From JAPUDQ01 sp049644865 (GTDB lineage Bacteria; Patescibacteriota; Saccharimonadia; Saccharimonadales; Saccharimonadaceae), in assembly GCA_049644865.1 (NCBI GenBank), contig JBARSV010000024.1:1-33982 (forward strand): DNA of 33,982 bases. Direction: 5' to 3'. The notes under the pieces were generated by a model. It was not told where the DNA came from. It did not search any database and saw only the letters and a program-made list of their open reading frames with translations. A program made the translations under genes and the position numbers. This document shows, piece by piece, positions 30,441 to 33,982 of this stretch. Numbering within the stretch: the stretch's first letter is position 1; every line of letters begins with the position of its first letter.

Positions 30441-30697
30441 TGTTCTTGCCATCCGGATGCTGTCGGCGCATCGCACGGCGTGCGTTCGCAGCCACTACGG
30501 GCATCCGATGACTTTGTGTCTGGGGTCGTCTCATGGACGGCGCACCCCACCGCGACCACCACGACCTCGCCGCCATGGGTGGAAGTCTGGGACAAGGTAA
30601 ACACTCCCCCACAAACAATCACGTCTGAGCGGCCGGCCAATTCCTCGACTGCTCCCAAGACTGTACGGCATACTTGCTCCATCTCTCGTAGGAACAC
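30434..30697 (-). CDS. Possible small protein downstream of the ribozyme region
   Basis: 87 aa from GTG (or 82 aa from the ATG at 30682). The first half looks protein-like (REMEQVCRTVLGAVEELAGR, SDVIVCGGVFTLSQTSTHGG, EVVVVAVGCAVHE) and the second half is Asp/Ser/Thr-rich. No family recognised. A TATATA box ends 7 nt before the GTG. A second frame (30412-30618) is also open through the same DNA, and its basic end RRQHPDGKNTRRNQTPRK runs up to the terminator, so the coding assignment is weak. An 11-bp inverted repeat brackets the ORF. Confidence 0.35.
   Translation of the reverse strand: MFLREMEQVCRTVLGAVEELAGRSDVIVCGGVFTLSQTSTHGGEVVVVAVGCAVHETTPDTKSSDARSGCERTPCDAPTASGWQEHS
30685..30695. repeat. 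Right arm of the 11-bp inverted repeat
   Basis: CTCGTAGGAAC, perfect complement of 30430-30440. It overlaps the GTG start of the small ORF. Confidence 0.5.
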
Positions 30698-30755
30698 TGA
30701 CTCTTATATAAAAGCGTGTCTTTAGACCAACGTCAAGTATCTTTCCCGCTTGCCC

Positions 30756-31173
30756 GTCAGCTGATCCGCAATCATCAGCTGACTTCGGCAAACGCACCAC
30801 ACTCGCCCTGACAGATTTGTCTTGCCCAAAGATACATCCGCTAACGTGCGGACTCGAGAGGCAAATCTGATCTATAAGACATGTCTCTCTGGCGGGTGTG
30901 ATGTGCATGGTTTTCTGTTTCGTCCTTGTCATTTCGACTGGACTCATCAGCGCGAGTATCACTCGCGGACAGATTGTGCCCTGAGGGGCGGGAGTGGGAG
31001 TCTGACAGACTCGACCGATCCTCCCGCCACCTCAGTGGCAGAGCGACGTTGCTGGTGGTCAATCCACCTTACTCGGGCGAAACGTCAATTGCCCGTTCTT
31101 GATTGTTGAGCCCCTCACAAGATTTGGGGCAGATCAGCATTGTTTGAGTCTGCGCGCCGATCTATTCGCGCAG
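30756..31173 (-). ncRNA. Hairpin-rich region, probable structured non-coding RNA
   Basis: No convincing gene. Perfect stems in a row: CTGCGCG/CGCGCAG (31150-31173), GCCCC/GGGGC (31110-31130), CGGGC/GCCCG (31074-31095), GGTGG/CCACC (31054-31068), GCCAC/GTGGC (31026-31039), GGCGGGAG/CTCCCGCC (30987-31028) enclosing GAGTCT/AGACTC, the hammerhead (30914-30973), CAGATTTG/CAAATCTG (30812-30869) enclosing TCCGC/GCGGA, and GTCAGCTGAT/ATCAGCTGAC (30756-30783). Strand assigned from the ribozyme and neighbouring genes. A further CGCGGGGGT/ACCCCCGCG stem lies at 31192-31214 in the end of the upstream gene. Confidence 0.55.
30914..30973 (-). ncRNA. Hammerhead ribozyme
   Basis: Minus-strand RNA, 60 nt. 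Stem III is UCUGU (30973-30969) with ACAGA (30918-30914). The cleavage triplet GUC ends at 30968. Stem I is CGCGAGU / ACUCGCG with a GAU loop (30951-30967). The core CUGAUGA (30944-30950) follows, then stem II GUCC / GGAC (30940-30943 and 30922-30925) with an inner GUC/GAC stem and a GAAAU loop, then GAAA (30918-30921). All invariant core bases are present, and A15.1-U16.1 and C15.2-G16.2 pair as required. Ends lie in stem III, so this is a type III arrangement. Cleavage is predicted after 30968 and would release a downstream RNA starting with the stem I hairpin. Confidence 0.85.
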
Positions 31174-31180
31174 GTGGTAG

Positions 31181-31555
31181 TTACTTCCAGCCGCGGGGGT
31201 AATACACCCCCGCGTGCTGGTGGACCACGACCAGCGGCACGTGCCCGCAGATCTGCGGGTCGTGCCACTCCGCCAGGGGGCACTTGCCCCACCGGGGGTC
31301 GGAGGGCTGGCCCTCGACCCACTCGGGGTCGGGGCTGGCCTCCTCCCAGTGGGCGGAGGGGCCGTCGTGGGCCCAGGCGACGGCGTGGGCCTTGCCCTCC
31401 TTCGAGAGGAGGGCCAGCCAGGGCTGAACCCCCTGACCCGTCCGGGGGGAATAACCCCGGACACCGTAGTGTGCCACCGCCAACAGGCGGTGGGCGGGCA
31501 CCACGTACGGGCCAAGCCCGTATGCCAGCACGTCGACATCGATGACGTTGTTCAT
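31181..31555 (-). CDS. Hypothetical protein, GC-rich gene
   Basis: 124 aa from the ATG at 31555, which has AGGAGGGG just upstream. Soluble, Trp/His/Pro-rich (HRLLAVAHYGVRGYSP, KAHAVAWAHDGPSAHWEE, PLVVVHQHAGVYYPRGWK). No family recognised. Codons are strongly G/C-ending, unlike most of the window, so the gene was probably acquired from a high-GC source such as an actinobacterial host or phage. A perfect 9-bp hairpin lies in its last codons and leads into the structured RNA region. Confidence 0.6.
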   Translation of the reverse strand: MNNVIDVDVLAYGLGPYVVPAHRLLAVAHYGVRGYSPRTGQGVQPWLALLSKEGKAHAVAWAHDGPSAHWEEASPDPEWVEGQPSDPRWGKCPLAEWHDPQICGHVPLVVVHQHAGVYYPRGWK

Positions 31556-31587
31556 TTCCCCTCCTGGGGATAGGGAGCCGAACCTTT

Positions 31588-31631
31588 TTCGAGCTCTCAT
31601 GACATGCATATCATGGATATGAGAGCTCGAA
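31588..31631. repeat. Long inverted repeat upstream of the GC-rich gene
   Basis: Perfect 13-bp arms TTCGAGCTCTCAT (31588-31600) and ATGAGAGCTCGAA (31619-31631) around 18 nt that contain two CATG palindromes. It lies 33 nt before the start of 31181-31555; an operator or mRNA leader hairpin is likely. Confidence 0.55.
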
Positions 31632-31677
31632 GCCGATACCGTCACGCCGAGCCTGGTAATGTACTAGCTTTCCGTAT

Positions 31678-31732
31678 ATGAAAGCTCATTTGAGGCGGCG
31701 AGATCTACTCGCCTGGCCTCTATGAGATTTCA
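31678..31732. promoter_or_regulatory. Bipartite repeat, copy upstream of the GC-rich gene
   Basis: ATGAAAGCTCATTT (31678-31691) and TGAGATTTCA (31723-31732), with a GGCGAG/CTCGCC hairpin between them. The same pair of motifs occurs at 33431-33479, also upstream of a minus-strand gene. Confidence 0.5.
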
Positions 31733-31760
31733 ATTATTCTGGTCCAAGCAGTACCAAAAT

Positions 31761-33392
31761 CTATACGGCTTGGCGGGCACTCAACTGCTCTATAGCTGTC
31801 GCAAGTCGAGACGTAAGCTTTTCTTCTTGCCCCAGTGCGGTCGTGTAGTTACCTCTTCCTCTGATCCCTCGGTTAAGCTCATCGAGGTACGACTGCATAA
31901 GTACGTTGATCTCATATATACTGTCATATTTTGCCGCCTCATATGCCGCGTGTCGAAACTTGTAATATTGCTCGACAATCGACCTAAATCTCTCCATCGC
32001 CTCAATATCACCGTCGTGTATATAGTACATACGTGTCTCATCAGGTCCGACCACGCCCGACACTCGGCGTTGCTTAGCAGCGGTAAGTGCTTGTAGGCCG
32101 TCGGATTGGTCGAGTATGGTCGTCAGCTCCACAAGGTTATTATCCATCTTTTCAGATTTCGACTTTCTCACCTGACACATTATCTGAGAGATGTATTTTG
32201 CATATGCCTGTTCCACGGATTCTTTCTCTGTGCTTGATAACCAACACAGTTTCGGTAGCATCTCAGCGACTCGTTCACGTATCACCGCTAGACAGCGTTC
32301 GGCTTCTTGCATATCAATCTCGTATGAAGCTACTGCATTATCTCCAGCTTTTTGCCACGTCGGGTGAATATCTTGCATGGGAACTAGTCCGTCAGTAATC
32401 ATATTGCTGTTACCCCACTGAGTGATGTCATTGACCAAATAGCGGAGAATCACATCCATAGCTATCTTTTCCTGATGCGGCTGGGGGTTTCCATCTTGTA
32501 TATAGACAGCCGTATACCGCCCTTCGCCGTGTGCGTGCAGACTGCTGGGCTCCACCACTCGCTCAGGCTCGTCATGTGTCTCTCCTGTCCAAACATTATC
32601 CGTCCACCCCCTCACAACAGCCTTCAGACTAGTTGGTAGCCTATCGATAGTCTGCTCAGTGACCGTATCCTCAATCTTCTTGCCCCTATGTGTCGTCTGG
32701 AACAGGAAAGCAATTGCGTTGGCATGTGTTTTGTCTTTTTTGTCCCGTGCTGCGGCAACAGCTTGAACCCATTGCGACCAAAAGGCCTTCGCCTGACTAT
32801 TCCTCCCAGTGCGCTGCTTGAGACCCTCTATGATTCGCTCACGTGCAAGCCGATTTCGGAAAAGTCCTGTTAGGTGTTGGGCCTGGGGATAAGGGTCACT
32901 AAAATCAGGTAACATACTTGCAACTGGACGCGAGGTACGACGCTCACTGCCAGCCCATGCGGTATCGACAAACACTCTGCCGCCCTCACGTCGAAAGCTC
33001 ACCCGCGAACCATCCTCCAAGGTAATTGGTTCATCGCACGTCAGGTCAAAAGAACCCTTAGCCTCTCTGCTAAACATGCCTCGTCGACGTGCATCCATAA
33101 AGTTAGGCATATACTCATTGGCCTCGAGAAAGTCATCGCTGGCTCCCGCAAACTCTTGCCATTTGGCACTGACATCCGGATGCTCGAGCGCCTTACTCAA
33201 CCACACGGGCACTGGTGGAGTAACCTTGTCGAGATGGCTAGCATGCAATTCGTCAGGATATAGGCTGTCCTGCTCTACAACATCTTGTGGCCACATGCTG
33301 CGGTCCTGCGGTCCTTTACGATCCTGTGGACACACGCTGCCCAGCGGTGGCCCTGGCCTTTCCAAAAGTATCATACTATCTTGGAGTGGCAT
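31761..33392 (-). CDS. Large hypothetical protein
   Basis: 543 aa, soluble, no signal peptide or membrane helix. The N-terminal 45 residues carry a short repeat (CPQDRKGPQDRSMWPQD). A middle part (about 80-330) has mixed strands and helices (PITLEDGSRVSFRREGGRV, GEGRYTAVYIQDGNPQPHQEK). The C-terminal 200 residues are helical (YEIDMQEAERCLAVIRERVAEML, IEAMERFRSIVEQYYKFRH). I recognise no family. It starts after AAAGGAATAGG. The conserved bipartite repeat upstream suggests shared control with the gene at 31181-31555. Confidence 0.7.
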   Translation of the reverse strand: MPLQDSMILLERPGPPLGSVCPQDRKGPQDRSMWPQDVVEQDSLYPDELHASHLDKVTPPVPVWLSKALEHPDVSAKWQEFAGASDDFLEANEYMPNFMDARRRGMFSREAKGSFDLTCDEPITLEDGSRVSFRREGGRVFVDTAWAGSERRTSRPVASMLPDFSDPYPQAQHLTGLFRNRLARERIIEGLKQRTGRNSQAKAFWSQWVQAVAAARDKKDKTHANAIAFLFQTTHRGKKIEDTVTEQTIDRLPTSLKAVVRGWTDNVWTGETHDEPERVVEPSSLHAHGEGRYTAVYIQDGNPQPHQEKIAMDVILRYLVNDITQWGNSNMITDGLVPMQDIHPTWQKAGDNAVASYEIDMQEAERCLAVIRERVAEMLPKLCWLSSTEKESVEQAYAKYISQIMCQVRKSKSEKMDNNLVELTTILDQSDGLQALTAAKQRRVSGVVGPDETRMYYIHDGDIEAMERFRSIVEQYYKFRHAAYEAAKYDSIYEINVLMQSYLDELNRGIRGRGNYTTALGQEEKLTSRLATAIEQLSARQAV

Positions 33393-33430
33393 ATGTATTC
33401 CTATTCCTTTGATTAATAATTAAGCTTCTC

Positions 33431-33479
33431 ATGAAAGCTCATTTCCTCTGACAAGTTTTGCCAAATCCGTGAGATTTCA
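33431..33479. promoter_or_regulatory. Bipartite repeat, copy upstream of the 543-aa gene
   Basis: ATGAAAGCTCATTT (33431-33444) and TGAGATTTCA (33470-33479), 25 nt apart; the copy at 31678 has 31 nt between the motifs. Confidence 0.5.
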
Positions 33480-33492
33480 TGGTTCATGGGTG

Positions 33493-33600
33493 TTGCCCGG
33501 GTTTTTGAGAGCGCACCGGGCAAGCGCTTTGAGTTCACCTCCTTTCGGTGGTGAAGAGTTGAGAAAGTATTTTTAGGTACATCGCCCTTTCTCAGGGGCG
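33493..33600. other. Three consecutive hairpins in the intergenic region
   Basis: TTGCCCGG/CCGGGCAA (33493-33523), TTCACC/GGTGAA (33534-33555) and CGCCC/GGGCG (33583-33600). None is followed by a U-run on either strand, so they are not clear terminators. They may be part of a leader or a second small structured RNA. Confidence 0.4.
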
Positions 33601-33614
33601 AAGGTGACAGGGTG

Positions 33615-33982
33615 TCAGCTGGAGAGCCGCTGGCGCTCCCACTCGGGGAGTGCGGCGAGACGCACCTCCTCGTCGGTGACGCTCGTCACTGGCTGGTCGG
33701 GCAGCTCGCCCTCGAGAAGCGGACGTTCCCACTCCTCGACCGGCAGGTCGAGCTCACGGGCGTCGGCCGCAGCCAACGCCGCGAACTCGTCCGAGCCCGG
33801 CTCAAGGGCGGCCAGCGCCGCCGCCTGGGCGAGGCTGAGGGGCACCTTGGGGTACCCCTCCGCCCACGTCTCGCTCCACATGCCCTCGCAGCCCGCGAGG
33901 GCAGCAAGCTCCCATGTCGTGAGACGGACTCTCCCGTAGGCGAAGCCCCCCTCAGCGCCGTTCAGGCGCCGTTCGACAAGGG
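33615..33982 (-). CDS. Hypothetical protein, GC-rich gene, 5' end outside the window
   Basis: 122 codons are visible, and the frame stays open to the window edge beyond the first Met (33881). Visible parts: RVRLTTWELAALAGCEGMW, VPLSLAQAAALAALEPGSDE, LDLPVEEWERPLLEGELP and a terminal LPEWERQRLSS. Acidic, Ala/Leu/Glu-rich, soluble, not recognised. Strongly G/C-ending codons, like 31181-31555 and unlike the main chromosome, so likely of the same foreign origin. Confidence 0.5.
   Translation of the reverse strand, partial: LVERRLNGAEGGFAYGRVRLTTWELAALAGCEGMWSETWAEGYPKVPLSLAQAAALAALEPGSDEFAALAAADARELDLPVEEWERPLLEGELPDQPVTSVTDEEVRLAALPEWERQRLSS

Noticed and set aside
30412..30618. 68-codon minus-strand frame with a basic C-terminus ending at the terminator
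   Set aside because: Overlaps the other candidate at 30434-30697 in a different frame. Neither has family support; I listed the one with a more protein-like N-terminus and a possible promoter.
30756..30783. Second hammerhead candidate, because the minus strand reads CUGAUGA here
   Set aside because: The bases belong to a simple 10-bp hairpin, there is no GAAA after a stem II, and no cleavage triplet or stem I partner.
31099..31545. Long plus-strand open frame rich in Arg, Gly and Pro
   Set aside because: It is the antisense of the GC-rich gene at 31181-31555, which has a good ribosome-binding site. High GC content keeps several frames open.
33604..33939. Plus-strand open frame of 111 codons
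   Set aside because: Antisense of the GC-rich partial gene at 33615-33982. Serine/arginine-rich low-complexity product and no start signals.
1..33982. UGA recoded as glycine, as in Gracilibacteria and Absconditabacteria
   Set aside because: Many genes end at UGA with ATGA overlaps to the next start, and conserved proteins contain no in-frame UGA, so UGA is a stop here.
1..33982. tRNA, rRNA or insertion-sequence transposase genes
   Set aside because: I looked for T-loop GGTTCGA patterns, rRNA motifs and DDE or tyrosine recombinase proteins and saw none; a covariance-model scan could still find a tRNA I missed.

Overview
This window looks like a chromosome segment of a Candidate Phyla Radiation (Patescibacteria) bacterium, most likely a Saccharibacterium (TM7) or close relative. 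This is inferred from gene content and style, since no rRNA or tRNA is present. The signs are small compact genes mostly on the minus strand, short signal-peptide surface proteins in a row, a DnaG-RpoD pair, a PaaX/Cas2-like regulator, WhiB-like proteins (otherwise an actinobacterial family, and Actinobacteria are the usual hosts of Saccharibacteria), and many starts where a -10 box sits 6-10 nt before the start codon, so the mRNAs should be leaderless. Reading frames close normally at UGA, so the standard bacterial code fits.

Layout. 142-4704: four secreted or surface proteins (two DUF916/WxL-like anchors, a LamG-domain protein, a small secreted beta-rich protein), interrupted by a BrnT-like toxin/antitoxin pair at 1091-1623. 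4799-9105: a HAD hydrolase, membrane and unknown proteins, a heptamer-repeat tract, and a PaaX/Cas2-like regulator with an operator-like palindrome in its own promoter. 9115-13962: a minus-strand operon (DHH phosphoesterase, a PEP-synthase-like enzyme split in two genes, an FMN-binding split-barrel protein), then Sua5/YrdC, GNAT and HAD genes. 13959-14520: Phd/RelE toxin-antitoxin module. 14565-17657: deaminase, HIT protein, aminoglycoside-phosphotransferase-like kinase, and a STAS-like/GHKL ATPase pair. 17711-20434: polA. Three gene blocks in this stretch end in copies of the polA 3' end, which suggests stepwise cassette insertion next to polA. 20449-22197: two WhiB-like genes, a broken kinase gene and an intact P-loop kinase. 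22200-25969: lipid-kinase-like protein, RpoD, and DnaG whose four zinc ligands are all replaced. 26150-30284: membrane protein, MmcQ/YjbR protein, YafQ/DinJ-type module, CapA-like protein, oligoribonuclease, and a VapC/Phd-type module. 30285-33982: a compositionally different, partly GC-rich accessory region with unknown proteins and a roughly 0.5 kb block of consecutive RNA hairpins.

The most notable observation is a complete hammerhead ribozyme on the minus strand at 30914-30973. It has the CUGAUGA and GAAA cores, a GUC cleavage triplet and three helices, and lies inside the hairpin-rich block. Other points of interest are a hairpin-forming element with inverted ends inserted in frame in the polymerase domain of polA; stop-free heptanucleotide tandem repeats (GGATTTT type) inside polA and the MmcQ gene; the triple polA-3'-end repeat flanking a GHKL/STAS module; and the widespread leaderless promoter architecture.
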